From: Planotetraspora silvatica
Lineage (GTDB): Bacteria > Actinomycetota > Actinomycetes > Streptosporangiales > Streptosporangiaceae
Direction of reading: 5' to 3'
DNA: 64,000 bases
NCBI RefSeq assembly: GCF_016863315.1
Contig: NZ_BOOQ01000009.1
Location: forward strand, 124,001-188,000
Positions 19,438 through 29,075 of this stretch are shown one piece after another (position 1 is the first letter of the stretch; each line of letters starts with the position of its first letter). The notes under the pieces are model-generated. The model worked only from the letters and a program-made list of their open reading frames with translations. It made no database searches and was not told the DNA's origin. The position numbers and the translations under genes were made by a program.

Positions 19438-21459
19438 TCACGCCGACAGCTGGGCGCGCAACTCCGCGGGAGTGGTGACCGGAGCCCGGCAGGCGAAGCC
19501 GCGGCACACGTAGGCCGCCGGCTCGCCGCCGACCAGCCCGCGGCCTTCCAGCAGCGGGACGTCCGCGGTCCCCCCGGGCCCGAGGGCGACGACGAGGCCC
19601 GGCACGCCCGACATCAGGGCGGCCCGATGCAGGGCCTTCGTGCGCGGATCATCGGCGGGACCGACGACGGCCACCTCGACCGGCCCGTTCAGCGTGCCCT
19701 CCGTCACCGCGAGGCCCCACCCGGCGAACCTGGCGTACTGGGCCGCCAACACGGAGACGGTGCCGAGGGCCGCCTCGGCCGCCTCCCTGTGCCGTGCGGA
19801 TCCGGTGAGTGCGGCGTAGGACAGCAGCGCTCCCGCCGCGGCGAACTGACCTGACGGCGTGGCGTTGTCGGTCGGGTCCTGCGGTCGCTGGAACAGCCGT
19901 TCGCCGTCGTCGGGGGAGTCGAAGAAGCCGCCCGATCCGTCGGGGAACCGGGCGAGCAACGTCTCCAGCAGGCCGCCCGCGCGATGGAACCAGCGCGTCT
20001 CCCCGGTCACCCCGTAGAGCACGAGGAAACCCTCCGCCACGTTCGCGTAGTCCTCGAGCACGCCCGCGTTGGCGCCGGCCCGCCCGTCACGCGAGGTCCG
20101 TCGCAGCCGTACCGGGCCGTCCACGGCGGAGCCCCCGGGCGTGTCCGCGAGGGCGTCCTCCGCGGCGTGCAGGTCGTCGAGCAGTACGGCGGCCGCCCGC
20201 GCGGCCTCCACCAGATCGGGACGGTCGAACAGGGCACCGGCCTCAGCGAGGGCCGACACGGCCAGGCCGTTCCAGGAGGCGACGACCTTGTCGTCCCGCC
20301 CCGGCCGCGGTCGTTGCTCACGTGCCGCGAGCAGTGCCGTACGGACCTGGTCGAACCGGGCGCCGTCATCGGGGTCGGCGAGAAGCTGGAGCACGGACAT
20401 GCCGTGCTCGAACGTGCCGGTCACCTCGAAGAGCGACGTGGCCCAGGCCCCGTCGTCGTCACCGAGCACGTCACGGAGCTGCTCGGGGGTCCAGACGTAG
20501 AACAGGCCCTCTCCGTGCGAGCCGTCGGAGCCCGCGCTGTCGGCGTCCAGGGCGGAGGCGAAGCCGCCCTCGGGCGTGCGCATCTCGCGCAGCAGCCAGT
20601 CGGCGGTCTCCAGAGCGATCCGCCGGGCGAGCACCGACCCGGTGGAGCGCCACCAGTGCGTGTAGACCCGCAGGAGCAGGGCGTTGTCGTAGAGCATCTT
20701 CTCGAAGTGGGGGACCACCCAGCCGGCGTCCACCGAGTAGCGCGCGAATCCGCCGGCGAGCTGGTCGTAGATGCCGCCCCTGGCCATGGCGTCCATCGTC
20801 TTGCCGGCCATGGCGAGGGCGTCGGAGGTGCCGTGCCTGAGGAGGAACTCCAGGACCATGGACGGGGGGAACTTGGGCGCGCCGCCGAAGCCTCCCCTGC
20901 GCGGGTCGAAGCTCTCGGTGAGGTTGCGGACCGCGGCCTCCAGCACCGGCGCCGCGGGGAGCGTCCCCGAGGGGAGCCCCGCGCGCTCGTTGAGCGCCGC
21001 GACCACGTTGGCCCCCTGCGCGACGACGGCCTCCCTGTCATCGCGCCAGGCCTGAGACACACCCTGCAGAAGCTGCTGGAAGCGGGCGCGGGGGAAGTAG
21101 GTGCCCGCGTAGAACGGCGCCCCATCGGGGGTGGCGAAGACGGTCATGGGCCAGCCGCCCTGTCCGGTCATCGCCTGCGTGGCGCCCATGTAGACGGCGT
21201 CGACGTCGGGCCGCTCCTCGCGGTCGACCTTGATGTTGACGAACAGCTCGTTCATCAGCTCGGCGGTCGCGGGGTCCTCGAAGGACTCGTGCGCCATGAC
21301 GTGGCACCAGTGGCAGGCGGAGTAGCCGACGCTGATCAGCAGAGGCACGCCGCGGGTGCGGGCCTCCTTGAACGCCTCGTCGCCCCACGGGAACCAGTCG
21401 ACGGGGTTTTCGGCGTGTTGGAGCAGGTAGGGCGAGGTCGCGCCGCCAAGCCGGTTCAT
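19438..21459 (-). CDS. DUF255 thioredoxin-domain protein (YyaL/SPATA20-like)
   Basis: 673 aa. An N-terminal thioredoxin-like domain (about 1-165) carries the active-site motif CHWC (Cys49-Cys52) in the context [17 protein letters not shown], typical of DUF255. The remainder is an (alpha/alpha)6-barrel-like region related to N-acylglucosamine 2-epimerase. The biochemical role is not established. In mycobacteria, as I recall, its homologue (Rv1084) sits beside mca as here. It is convergent with the PBP gene (7-base gap). ATG 21459 is preceded by GAGGGTGG. Confidence 0.9.
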   Translation of the reverse strand: MNRLGGATSPYLLQHAENPVDWFPWGDEAFKEARTRGVPLLISVGYSACHWCHVMAHESFEDPATAELMNELFVNIKVDREERPDVDAVYMGATQAMTGQGGWPMTVFATPDGAPFYAGTYFPRARFQQLLQGVSQAWRDDREAVVAQGANVVAALNERAGLPSGTLPAAPVLEAAVRNLTESFDPRRGGFGGAPKFPPSMVLEFLLRHGTSDALAMAGKTMDAMARGGIYDQLAGGFARYSVDAGWVVPHFEKMLYDNALLLRVYTHWWRSTGSVLARRIALETADWLLREMRTPEGGFASALDADSAGSDGSHGEGLFYVWTPEQLRDVLGDDDGAWATSLFEVTGTFEHGMSVLQLLADPDDGARFDQVRTALLAAREQRPRPGRDDKVVASWNGLAVSALAEAGALFDRPDLVEAARAAAVLLDDLHAAEDALADTPGGSAVDGPVRLRRTSRDGRAGANAGVLEDYANVAEGFLVLYGVTGETRWFHRAGGLLETLLARFPDGSGGFFDSPDDGERLFQRPQDPTDNATPSGQFAAAGALLSYAALTGSARHREAAEAALGTVSVLAAQYARFAGWGLAVTEGTLNGPVEVAVVGPADDPRTKALHRAALMSGVPGLVVALGPGGTADVPLLEGRGLVGGEPAAYVCRGFACRAPVTTPAELRAQLSA

Positions 21460-21511
21460 AGATCCACCCTCTCACACCGAAACGAGCGAAGGCCCCTGGT
21501 CTCGGGGGAGG

Positions 21512-21778
21512 TCAGGTCGTCGACAGGGCCTCCGTCGGGGTGAGCCGGGCGGCCCGGATCGACGGGTGGACACCGGCGATCATGCCGATCGGGACGGCGC
21601 CGCCGAGATCGCTGACGAGGGCGCCGGGCGGAATGACGACCGGCCGATGCTGATGGCCGGCGTGGCCGATGGTGGCCAGGACGCCGAGGAGCGTCCCCGT
21701 CACGACAGGAGGACGGACGCGGTGAGGAACTGTGCGGCCGGCAGGCGTCCGCGACATGCCCGGGCGGGCGGACCCCAC
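21512..21778 (-). pseudogene. Remnant of an FtsX/MacB-type ABC permease
   Basis: The last about 65 codons of this frame (from around 21706 to the stop at 21512) match the C-terminal end of MacB/FtsX permeases: a hydrophobic VVTGTLLGVLA, an IPPGALV loop, a second hydrophobic segment (VPIGMIAGV) and the signature PSIRAARLTPTEAL before the stop. The rest of the permease (normally 350-800 residues) and the partner ATPase are missing, and the preceding residues are unrelated. It is best read as a decayed gene end. The surrounding 21460-21884 holds nothing else recognisable. Confidence 0.65.
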
Positions 21779-21884
21779 GCGGCCAGGGAAAACAACGAGC
21801 AGATCATTCCGTTACTAGGGCAAGGAACCGCCACGAACGCGGCGGGGATGTGTTCCGGCCCGGTCCAGCGTAGGCTCACGGGGC

Positions 21885-23033
21885 GTGAGCTTGGATCTGG
21901 ACTTCGCTGTAAGGCATTCGGGGCGGCAGGCGTCGGCGCTGACGCGGCGCGACGTGGCCCGTGTGCTGTTGGCCGTGCCCTCGGGGCAGGCCCTGGTCTC
22001 CCTGTCCGACCTGCGCAAGGAGCTGCTGGCGGCGGGCAACCCGCTCTCCGTCGTCTTCTGGGACTCGGCCAGGGCGATCCTGTCCCGGATCGAGTCCGGA
22101 GCGGCCACGGTGGGGGACGTCCAGCGTTGGCTGGAGTCCAGCGGGACCGAGCCGATTCTGCTCACTCGCAGTTACTTCGTGTGGCCGGAGGAGAGCGAGC
22201 GCGGCCCCATCGCCACCGAGATGTACGAGCGCATGGTGGCGTTCCTGGAGGAGCAGGTGGACGCCGGCGAGATCGACGCCGACGCGCTGGCCGCCGCGGA
22301 CCAGGACGCGCGCCACGCCTATGAGGAGTTGCAGGAGCGCTGGCTCACGACGCCTCTGCCCGACGGGCGGGTTCCGAACGTCGTGGTCAGCGACGAGCAG
22401 GACCAGGAGCTGTTCGCCGCCTGGGACGAGGAGGAGGCGTTCGCACTCAGCGAGCTGCGCCGCGTGCTCGACGACCTGCCAGAACCTCCGCTCCCCGTCC
22501 ATGACCTCCGGTCCGCCGCCGGGCGGTTGCGCGTCACGCTCACCCAGCAGGGCTATCCCGGCAACATCCTGCGGGCCTGCGCGGGCCTCGAGGACGGGCT
22601 CCTGCCCGAGCGCGACGAGGATCTGTGGCTCGCCGTCGCGGCCGGGATCGCCGCCCCGATCTCCGATCTCCCCGACGAGGAGGACGCGGCCCGCTTCTTC
22701 GACATGGAGGGGGAGCTGAGCCACGAGGACTCGATCCTGGCCTCCCTGTGCGCGATCCACCATGCGGACTGGCTGGCGGTGGTGATCACTCTGGCCCGTT
22801 ACGGCCCGGGAGTGCTCGCCTCACCGGAGCGGATCGCCCGGTTCATCGCCGACTCGGAGGACATCGACGTCGAGCCCGACGACCCGGAGGACCTCGAGGC
22901 GACCGAGATGCTCTTCACGGCCGTGACGCCGCTGTGGGCTCACCTCGGCATCGTGGACAAGGCGGAGGTGCTCACGCCGCTGGGCTGGTGGGGGCTGCCC
23001 AAGGCGCTGGAGCGGGCCTGGTCGGCGGAGTGA
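21885..23033 (+). CDS. Hypothetical acidic actinobacterial protein
   Basis: 382 aa; no family recognised. It has no signal peptide, no transmembrane segment and no metal- or nucleotide-binding motif. It is rich in Asp/Glu/Leu/Ala, probably all-helical and cytoplasmic, with very acidic stretches near 150-190 and 330-350 (EDIDVEPDDPEDLE). GTG 21885 has no Shine-Dalgarno, but TAGGCT lies 8 bases upstream, consistent with leaderless expression. It sits between the permease relic and the convergent GNAT gene, in the stretch linking the DUF255 and mca genes. Confidence 0.8.
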   Translation: MSLDLDFAVRHSGRQASALTRRDVARVLLAVPSGQALVSLSDLRKELLAAGNPLSVVFWDSARAILSRIESGAATVGDVQRWLESSGTEPILLTRSYFVWPEESERGPIATEMYERMVAFLEEQVDAGEIDADALAAADQDARHAYEELQERWLTTPLPDGRVPNVVVSDEQDQELFAAWDEEEAFALSELRRVLDDLPEPPLPVHDLRSAAGRLRVTLTQQGYPGNILRACAGLEDGLLPERDEDLWLAVAAGIAAPISDLPDEEDAARFFDMEGELSHEDSILASLCAIHHADWLAVVITLARYGPGVLASPERIARFIADSEDIDVEPDDPEDLEATEMLFTAVTPLWAHLGIVDKAEVLTPLGWWGLPKALERAWSAE

Positions 23034-23044
23034 CCTGAGGCAGG

Positions 23045-23353
23045 TCAGTCCGCCGACTTGACGGTCTCGCGGTAGGCGTCGTCGACGAGGTCGAGATACT
23101 CGGGATGGCGCCCGATGTAGCCGGCCACGAACGGGCAGATGGGGACGACCTTCAGACCCGCCTCCCGAGCCTGGTCGAGCGCGGCGGACACGAGCTTGCC
23201 GCCGAGTCCGTGCCCCTCGAACTCGTCGCGGATCACCGTATGAGTGAAGACGATCTTGCCGGGTCGGCGCCGGTACTCCGCGAATCCGGCGACCTGCCCG
23301 TCGACCAGGATCTCGTAACGCGCCTTTTCGGCGTCGTCCACGACCTCGGTCAC
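23045..23353 (-). CDS. Short GNAT N-acetyltransferase (YjdJ-like)
   Basis: 102 aa. The frame contains the acetyl-CoA-binding pattern of the mini-GNAT group: HTVIRDEFEGHGLGGKLVSAALDQAREAGLKVVPICPFVAGYIGRHPEY, seen as the loop GHGLGGKL near residue 55 and the Cys-Pro-Phe-containing strand after it. GTG 23353 is chosen because GGGGGAG precedes it and because it overlaps the TGA of the upstream small membrane gene (GTGA), indicating translational coupling. The acceptor substrate is unknown. Confidence 0.85.
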   Translation of the reverse strand: MTEVVDDAEKARYEILVDGQVAGFAEYRRRPGKIVFTHTVIRDEFEGHGLGGKLVSAALDQAREAGLKVVPICPFVAGYIGRHPEYLDLVDDAYRETVKSAD

Positions 23354-23523
23354 TCGTCTCCCCCGTCCTGGCGGTTCTCGAGCCGGTCGTCGGGGCCGTT
23401 GATCTTGGCGAACTTCCTGTTCATCGACTTGATGAGGAAGAACAGGGCGACGCCGATGGCGGCGACGACCATGAAGGCGAGGATCCCGGGGCCGACGTTG
23501 GTGTAGTCGGGTGTGACGTTCAC
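23350..23523 (-). CDS. Small membrane protein, 57 aa
   Basis: GTG 23523 opens a 57-residue product with one transmembrane helix (about 12-31, GPGILAFMVVAAIGVALFFL), then a basic stretch KSMNRKFAK and an acidic C-terminus. GGAG precedes the start closely. It overlaps the GNAT start by four bases and lies 9 bases after mca, so mca, this gene and the GNAT gene are on separate but tightly packed units. From memory a small membrane protein (Rv1083) also neighbours mca in mycobacteria. Function unknown. Confidence 0.75.
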   Translation of the reverse strand: MNVTPDYTNVGPGILAFMVVAAIGVALFFLIKSMNRKFAKINGPDDRLENRQDGGDE

Positions 23524-23532
23524 GGCTCCAGC

Positions 23533-24414
23533 TTACGAGCAGGCAGGGGAGACCCCCGCGTGGATCCCCGTGAACAGGTCGTCCTCGGGGAGCGAGGTGT
23601 CCACCAGCGAGCGTGCCAGGTGGTAGTCCTCGGTCGGCCAGGCCTCCTGCTGGATGTCGATCGGGCACACGAACCAGAACCCGTCCGGGTCGACCTGCGT
23701 GGCGTGCGCCATCAGGGCGCGGTCACGCGTCTCGAAGTAGTCGGCGCACGGCACCCGGGTGGTGATCTCCCACTTCTGCGGGCGGTCCTCCCAGCGCGAG
23801 ATCCAGTCGGCGTACGGCGAGCCCATCCCGCGCTCGTTCATGATCGCGTGCAGCGCCTCGAACCGCTCCCTGGTGAAGCCCATGTGGTAGTAGAGCTTCA
23901 GCGGCTGCCATGGCTCTCCGGTGCCGGGGTAGCGGTCCGGATCGCCGGCGGCCTCGAACGCCTCCACCGACACGCGGTTGGTCATGATGTGGTCGGGGTG
24001 CGGGTAGCCGCCGTTGTCGTCATAAGTCAAGATCACATGCGGCCGGAACTCGCGGATCGCCGCCACGAGCGGCCGCGACGCCACGTCGAGCGGCTGGAGC
24101 GCGAAGCATCCCTCGGGGAGCGGCTCGTTCTCGTCCTCGGGGAGGCCCGAGTCGACGAAGCCGAGGAAGCTCTGCTCGACGCAGAGGATCTCCCGGGCGG
24201 CGGCCATCTCCAGACGGCGCACCTCGCCCATGTTCTCAAGGATCTCCGGGCGGTCCATCTTCGGATTGAGGATCGACCCCCGTTCGCCGCCCGTGCAGGT
24301 GATCACGAGGACCTCCACGCCCTCGGCGACGTAGCGAGCCATCGTGGCCGCGCCCTTGCTCGACTCGTCGTCTGGGTGCGCGTGAACGGCCATCAGCCTC
24401 AGCGGTGCACTCAC
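23533..24414 (-). CDS. mca: Mycothiol S-conjugate amidase
   Basis: 293 aa from GTG 24414, preceded by GAGGAG. It cleaves mycothiol-toxin conjugates to a mercapturic acid and glucosaminyl-inositol, the detoxification step of the actinobacterial thiol system. The LmbE/PIG-L zinc motif AHPDDES (residues 12-18) and the second motif HPDH (in GGYPHPDHIMTN) supply the metal ligands. Length and C-terminal region fit Mca better than MshB (the related deacetylase). Its presence argues that the organism makes mycothiol. Confidence 0.92.
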   Translation of the reverse strand: MSAPLRLMAVHAHPDDESSKGAATMARYVAEGVEVLVITCTGGERGSILNPKMDRPEILENMGEVRRLEMAAAREILCVEQSFLGFVDSGLPEDENEPLPEGCFALQPLDVASRPLVAAIREFRPHVILTYDDNGGYPHPDHIMTNRVSVEAFEAAGDPDRYPGTGEPWQPLKLYYHMGFTRERFEALHAIMNERGMGSPYADWISRWEDRPQKWEITTRVPCADYFETRDRALMAHATQVDPDGFWFVCPIDIQQEAWPTEDYHLARSLVDTSLPEDDLFTGIHAGVSPACS

Positions 24415-24563
24415 GGCTCTCCTCAAGTGTCCTGGTAGCTCCCAGGAGAGGTTAGCTTCTAATTGGCCGGGTGCTTCGGATTCGCCGCCCGACCGCGACC
24501 CCGAACAACCCTCCAGGGACAATTGATTCGCACAACGCCGAGAGACCACGGGGAGATTCCGTC

Positions 24564-25001
24564 ATGCCGAGCGACGAGGCCGCCAGCGGCCCGGAGGGTC
24601 AGGTGCCCGGACCCATCCTCGGCACGCCGGACGAGTTCCAGCCCCGCCCGGCCACGCCCCGGCGGTTCGTGGCGTACGTCGTCATCGGCGCCGTCGTCGC
24701 CCTGATGGCCGGAGGCTGGGGCTACGTCATGGTGGCGTTCAAGGGCAATCCGGAGGTGAGTGCCGAGGTCATCACCTTCGACGCGAGCGCCCCGGCGTCC
24801 GCGCGGATCACCTTCTCCGTGCACAAGCCCGCGGACCGTGCGGCGACCTGCCGGTTGCGCGCGGTCGACACCCAGCACATCGAGGTCGGCAGCCGCGAGA
24901 TCGACGTCCCGCGCGGCGAATCGGACATCGCTTTCACCGAGACACTGAAGACCACTGCCCAGGCCACGGCAGTCCACGTCCAGTACTGCAATCTCGTATA
25001 G
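24564..25001 (+). CDS. DUF4307 membrane-anchored protein
   Basis: 145 aa from ATG 24564, preceded by GGGGAGA. A cytoplasmic N-terminus rich in Pro, one membrane helix (about 37-58), then an extracytoplasmic beta-rich domain containing the DUF4307 pattern (Cys in ATCRLRAVD and a second Cys in VHVQYCNLV at the end, possibly a disulfide). Function unknown. The order mca-DUF4307-greA is the same as I recall in mycobacteria (Rv1082-Rv1081c-Rv1080c). It is divergent from mca. Confidence 0.85.
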   Translation: MPSDEAASGPEGQVPGPILGTPDEFQPRPATPRRFVAYVVIGAVVALMAGGWGYVMVAFKGNPEVSAEVITFDASAPASARITFSVHKPADRAATCRLRAVDTQHIEVGSREIDVPRGESDIAFTETLKTTAQATAVHVQYCNLV

Positions 25002-25076
25002 TGGATTCTTTGGGGAAGCGTTCGAAGGCGTTAACTTCCTAGCCTTCCGAGTCACTTACTGGAACAAGGAGAACCC

Positions 25077-25577
25077 GTGGCCGTCTCCCAGAACGAGAAC
25101 GTCACCTGGCTGACGCAGGAGGCGTACGACCGCCTCAAGGAGGAGTACGAGTACCTTTCTGGCCCGGGTCGCACCGACATCGCCAAGAAGATCGAAGCCG
25201 CCCGGGAAGAGGGCGACCTCAAGGAGAACGGCGGCTACCACGCCGCCAAGGACGAGCAGGGCAAGATGGAGGCCCGAATCTTCCACCTCCGTCAGATCCT
25301 CGACAGCGCGAAGGTCGGCGAGGCTCCCCGCGCCGAGGGCGTCGTCGGTCCCGGAATGACCGTGACGGTGCGTTTCGCCGGCGACGAAGAGGAGGTCACC
25401 TTCCTCCTGGCCTCCCGCGAGGAAAGCGGCGCACCCATCGACGTGTACTCGCCGAAGTCCCCCCTCGGGGCCGCCATCAACGGCAAGAAGATTGGCGAAA
25501 AGGCCAGTTACACGCTGCCGAACGGCAGGCAGAACACGGTGGAGATCCTCGAGGCAGTGCCGTACATCGGCAACTAG
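25077..25577 (+). CDS. greA: Transcription elongation factor GreA
   Basis: 166 aa. It stimulates cleavage of backtracked RNA by RNA polymerase. The N-terminal coiled coil (about 10-80) has the acidic tip pair in REEGDLKENGGYH, and the C-terminal FKBP-like domain ends with the GreA hallmark SPKSPLGAAINGKKIGEKASY (positions about 123-143, SPLG core). GTG 25077 follows AAGGAG at ideal distance. A strong hairpin follows the gene. Confidence 0.96.
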   Translation: MAVSQNENVTWLTQEAYDRLKEEYEYLSGPGRTDIAKKIEAAREEGDLKENGGYHAAKDEQGKMEARIFHLRQILDSAKVGEAPRAEGVVGPGMTVTVRFAGDEEEVTFLLASREESGAPIDVYSPKSPLGAAINGKKIGEKASYTLPNGRQNTVEILEAVPYIGN

Positions 25578-25603
25578 AGCCGTAGAGAACGTCTCACCCA
25601 CAT

Positions 25604-25642
25604 GCCGGGAGTCTCGCGGTAAAGGATTGCGAGATTCCCGGC
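25604..25642 (+). terminator. greA terminator hairpin
   Basis: A 14-bp stem pairs 25604-25617 with 25629-25642 (one G-U pair) around an 11-base loop, 26 bases after the greA stop. No U-tract follows, the usual situation in actinomycete terminators. It separates greA from the NlpC/P60 gene. Confidence 0.7.
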
Positions 25643-25696
25643 GGTACGGCAGGCTCGGGGATGGACCGGACCTTAAATGCCGAAAGGGGTGAGATC

Positions 25697-26959
25697 GTGC
25701 TCGATGGTCGAGCGCGGCTCACCAAGGTCGTCTCCGAGGTCCGTGAGGACCTCGCCTTCCGTCCCCGGATGCCCCGGCGGGACCCTCGTCGCCGGATCCG
25801 GAACCTGCGCAGGACGGTGCCGTTCATCGCCGCGCTGCTGACCTCCGTGCTGATCCTGGATGTCGTGGTCCTGGCCGAGCTGACCGGCAGGGAGCCCGAC
25901 AAGGCGGCCTTCCGGCAGCAGACGCAGCCCGTGCGGGATCCGGGCGGGTTCGTCGCCGCCTCAGGACCCGCCGTGGCCCCGACGCCGGCGGTCGCCCCGC
26001 TCAAGAAACCGATCCGGGCACAGCTGCTCGTGGTCGCCGACCATCCCCTTCCGCCGGAGGACGTGGCGGAGGTGCGCGACCAGAAGGGCGTGACCGGGAC
26101 CGAGGTCGTCGACGCCGCCGAGGTGCGGATGGACGGCAAGCGGGTCCAGACCATGGGCGTCGAACCCTCGACGTTCCGGCCGTACGCGCCGAAGTCGACC
26201 GCCGAGTCGGACGCGCTCTGGGCCAACATCGCCGCCGGTGACATGGCCGTCTCGTTCGACCTGGGCCAGGACGGCGGACTCAAGCTCGGCTCCACGGTGG
26301 ACGGAGGCGGCCGCCAGTTACGGGTCGGGGCCTACGCCACCGTGGGGATGGGATCGATCTCGGCCGTCGTCTCCCGGCAGACCGCCAGGTCGCTGGGCAT
26401 CCCCACGGGGAACGCGCTCGTCGTCAGCGCGCCGAAGGCCGACTCGCGGGCGCTGCGGGCGAAACTGCTGAAGATCCTGCCGAAGGGCAGCCAGGTGGCG
26501 ACCATCAACCCGGTGGTCGTCGAACGGCGTGGCCGTACGGCATGGCCCGAAACGGCGTTCATGTCCACGAATCAGATCCAGGTCGCCCTCCAGGCCGCCG
26601 AGGGCAAGCTGGGCCGGCCGTACGTGTGGGGGGCGGAGGGACCGGACAGCTTCGACTGCTCGGGGCTGGTGCAGTGGGCCTTCGGTCAGGCCGGCGTGCG
26701 GATGCCGAGGGTCGCGGACCAGCAGTGGGCGACCGGGCCCCGGATCCCCCTGTCGCAGGCGCGGCCGGGTGACCTGATCTTCTGGCGGAACGACCCCACG
26801 AACCCCGGCTACATCTCGCACGTGGCGATCTACTGGGGCCCCGGCAAGATGTTGGTGGCGCCTCATACGGGGGACGTGGTGAAGTTCTCGCCGATCTACA
26901 CGAAGAATCTGGCGGGAGTCGTCCGGGTGAGCCCGGCGGTCGCCAAGGGCGTGCGCTGA
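25697..26959 (+). CDS. Membrane-anchored NlpC/P60 peptidoglycan hydrolase
   Basis: 420 aa from GTG 25697, chosen because AAAGGGG lies 7 bases upstream; ATG 25661 would add 12 residues with a poor ribosome site. One transmembrane helix near 42-62 places the rest outside. The C-terminal NlpC/P60 domain (about 288-415) has the catalytic triad Cys321 (DCSGL), His375 (SHVAIY) and His390. It should cut D-Glu-diaminopimelate bonds in wall peptides. The middle region (about 170-270) looks beta-rich and vaguely like the extracytoplasmic domain of MacB/FtsX proteins, which is unusual for this family. Confidence 0.88.
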   Translation: MLDGRARLTKVVSEVREDLAFRPRMPRRDPRRRIRNLRRTVPFIAALLTSVLILDVVVLAELTGREPDKAAFRQQTQPVRDPGGFVAASGPAVAPTPAVAPLKKPIRAQLLVVADHPLPPEDVAEVRDQKGVTGTEVVDAAEVRMDGKRVQTMGVEPSTFRPYAPKSTAESDALWANIAAGDMAVSFDLGQDGGLKLGSTVDGGGRQLRVGAYATVGMGSISAVVSRQTARSLGIPTGNALVVSAPKADSRALRAKLLKILPKGSQVATINPVVVERRGRTAWPETAFMSTNQIQVALQAAEGKLGRPYVWGAEGPDSFDCSGLVQWAFGQAGVRMPRVADQQWATGPRIPLSQARPGDLIFWRNDPTNPGYISHVAIYWGPGKMLVAPHTGDVVKFSPIYTKNLAGVVRVSPAVAKGVR

Positions 26960-26963
26960 CGGC

Positions 26964-27596
26964 TCAGATCGGGAGCCCCGCCTCGAGATAGCCGAGGGCC
27001 TCGTCGACGAGGTCGGGCAGCGGTTTCGCGCCGTCCTGCTCGACCCAGGAGAAGATCGCGGGCAACATCGCCCCCATCACGGCTCCCACGAAGGTCCGTA
27101 CGGCGGGGCTGTCCTGATCGGCGCCGGACCGCTCGGCGACGGCCTGCGCGAGGCCGTCGATGGTGGTGAACAGGCCTTCCGCCGTCCGCACGCGGACCGC
27201 GGGAACGCTGAGGGACAATTTCGCCCGGAAGAGGGTCTGCTCCAGTTCCTCCGGCGAGAGCTCGTGGAACGCCGCCCGGAACGCGGCCCGGACCGCCGGC
27301 AGCGGGGACAGGCCCGCCGGTTGCCGGACGATCTCGGCGATGAGCAGGGGGTCGTAGTCGTCCTGGACGACGACGTCCTCCTTGGTGGGGAAATAACGGA
27401 AGAACGTGCTCGGAGAGATCTCGGACGCCTCCGCGATCTGCTCGACCGTCGTGGCCTCGTAACCGCGCTCGGCGAACAGCCGCAGGGCCTGCTCCTGGAT
27501 CGTCCGCCGAGTCTTGGCCTTCTTCCGCTCACGAAGGCTCGTGGCCACGCTTTCCGAAGGGTCCGGGTTCCGATCAGCGCGCGACGGTGAGCTCAT
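26964..27596 (-). CDS. TetR-family regulator of the adjacent MFS pump
   Basis: 210 aa. An N-terminal TetR helix-turn-helix (TIQEQALRLFAERGYEATTVEQIAEAS..., about 32-78, with the typical STFFRYFPTKED) is followed by a helical ligand domain. ATG 27596 lies inside the 3' end of the MFS gene (23-base overlap), so pump and regulator are one operon. A perfect palindrome at the MFS promoter is its likely operator, giving feedback control of both genes. Confidence 0.9.
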   Translation of the reverse strand: MSSPSRADRNPDPSESVATSLRERKKAKTRRTIQEQALRLFAERGYEATTVEQIAEASEISPSTFFRYFPTKEDVVVQDDYDPLLIAEIVRQPAGLSPLPAVRAAFRAAFHELSPEELEQTLFRAKLSLSVPAVRVRTAEGLFTTIDGLAQAVAERSGADQDSPAVRTFVGAVMGAMLPAIFSWVEQDGAKPLPDLVDEALGYLEAGLPI

Positions 27597-29073
27597 GCTC
27601 CGATTCTGCCGTCTCGCCGGACCTCGGTGTACGGCCCGGCAGGAAGATCGCCATGAGGGCCGCGGCCACCAGTGCGGTCAGCCCGCAGACGAGCAGGACC
27701 TGGTCCATCCCGGTGACGAACGCCTCCCTGGCCGCCCGCAGGAGGGCGCCGTCACCGACGGCCAGGGCACCGATGATCGAGTCCTTCGCCGCCTCGGGGG
27801 CGCCGGCCGGGAGGCCGCCCACATAGGCCGCCGACAGCAGGCTCCCGAGCACGGCCACGCCCAGTGTGCCGCCGACCTGGCGCATGGTCTGCAGCGTCGC
27901 CGATCCGGAGCCTGAGCGCTCCTCGGGCAGCGTGGCCAGCACGCCGTCCATGGCGGGGATCATGGCCAGCCCCACGCCCACGCCCACGACGGACAGCCAG
28001 AAGGCGATGTAGCCGTAGCCCATCGTCACCTCGGTCATCGTGCCCAGACCGAAGCCCGCGGCCAGCACCACGAGGCCGGCGGCCATCATCGCCCGGAGTC
28101 CGAATCTCCGCATCAGCCGCTCACCTGCCAGGCCGCCGGCCATGAGCCCGGCGACCATGGGAAGCACGCGGAGTCCGGTGCCGAAGGCGTCGTGCCCGAG
28201 TACGGCCTGCAGATCCTGCGGGACGACGAACAGGACGCCCGTCATGCCGAGGCTGACGAAGGTCGCACCGATCGCGCCCCAGATGAACACGCGGTTGCGG
28301 AACAGCCCGAGGTCGATCATGGGCTGACGTGTGCGGGTCTCCACCAGGACGAACGACCCGAGAAGGACGACTCCCGCCGCCAGCGCGGTCACCACTCCGG
28401 CGTCGCCCCAGCCGTCGGCGGGCGCCTGGATGATTCCGTACACGAGCGCGCCCAGACCGGACACGGACAGCAGGCTTCCCCAGACGTCCAGCCGGGGGGC
28501 CGAGGGATCGCGCGACTCGGGGACCAGCACGGCCGCAGCCACGAAGGCGACGATCACGATGGGGATGTTGATCAGGAAGATCGAGCCCCACCAGAAGTGG
28601 TCGAGCAGGTAACCGCCCACGATCGGCCCGAGGGGCAGGCCGAGGGCCATCGCCGCGGTGAAGGTCGCGATGGCCCGGCCGCGCTCCGCCGGCGCGAAGA
28701 TCACCGGCAGCATCGACGTGGACAACGGCATGATCACCGCGGCGCCCGCGCCCATGAGCGCACGCGAGGCGATCAGGGCGCCGGTGCCGTCGGCCGTCGT
28801 CGCGATCACCGAGGCCACGCCGAAGGCGGCGAGACCACCCAGGAGCAGGCGCCTGCGGCCGAACCGGTCGCCGAACGCGCCTGCGGGGAGCATCAGGGCC
28901 GCGAACGGCACCATGTACGCGTCGACGATCCATTGCAGGTCGCCGGTGCTCGCGCCGAGATCGGCGGCGAGCGTGGGGAGGGCCACGTTGAGGACGGTCG
29001 CGTCCAGTCCGATGACCAGCACGCTGAGCACGAGCGCGCCGAGCGCCCACCAGCGAGAAGTGAGAGTAGCCAT
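27574..29073 (-). CDS. MFS multidrug transporter, DHA2 (EmrB/QacA-like, 14 TM)
   Basis: 499 aa, hydrophobic throughout with about 14 segments. Motif A is GDRFGRRRLLLGG (near 67-79) and motif C GPIVGGYLLDHFWW (near 150), which assign it to the proton-antiport drug exporters of the DHA2 branch. ATG 29073 has no Shine-Dalgarno; TACTAT ends 7 bases before it, so the mRNA is probably leaderless, and the palindromic operator covers that box. First gene of the operon with the TetR regulator. Confidence 0.92.
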   Translation of the reverse strand: MATLTSRWWALGALVLSVLVIGLDATVLNVALPTLAADLGASTGDLQWIVDAYMVPFAALMLPAGAFGDRFGRRRLLLGGLAAFGVASVIATTADGTGALIASRALMGAGAAVIMPLSTSMLPVIFAPAERGRAIATFTAAMALGLPLGPIVGGYLLDHFWWGSIFLINIPIVIVAFVAAAVLVPESRDPSAPRLDVWGSLLSVSGLGALVYGIIQAPADGWGDAGVVTALAAGVVLLGSFVLVETRTRQPMIDLGLFRNRVFIWGAIGATFVSLGMTGVLFVVPQDLQAVLGHDAFGTGLRVLPMVAGLMAGGLAGERLMRRFGLRAMMAAGLVVLAAGFGLGTMTEVTMGYGYIAFWLSVVGVGVGLAMIPAMDGVLATLPEERSGSGSATLQTMRQVGGTLGVAVLGSLLSAAYVGGLPAGAPEAAKDSIIGALAVGDGALLRAAREAFVTGMDQVLLVCGLTALVAAALMAIFLPGRTPRSGETAESEHELTVAR

Positions 29074-29075
29074 AA

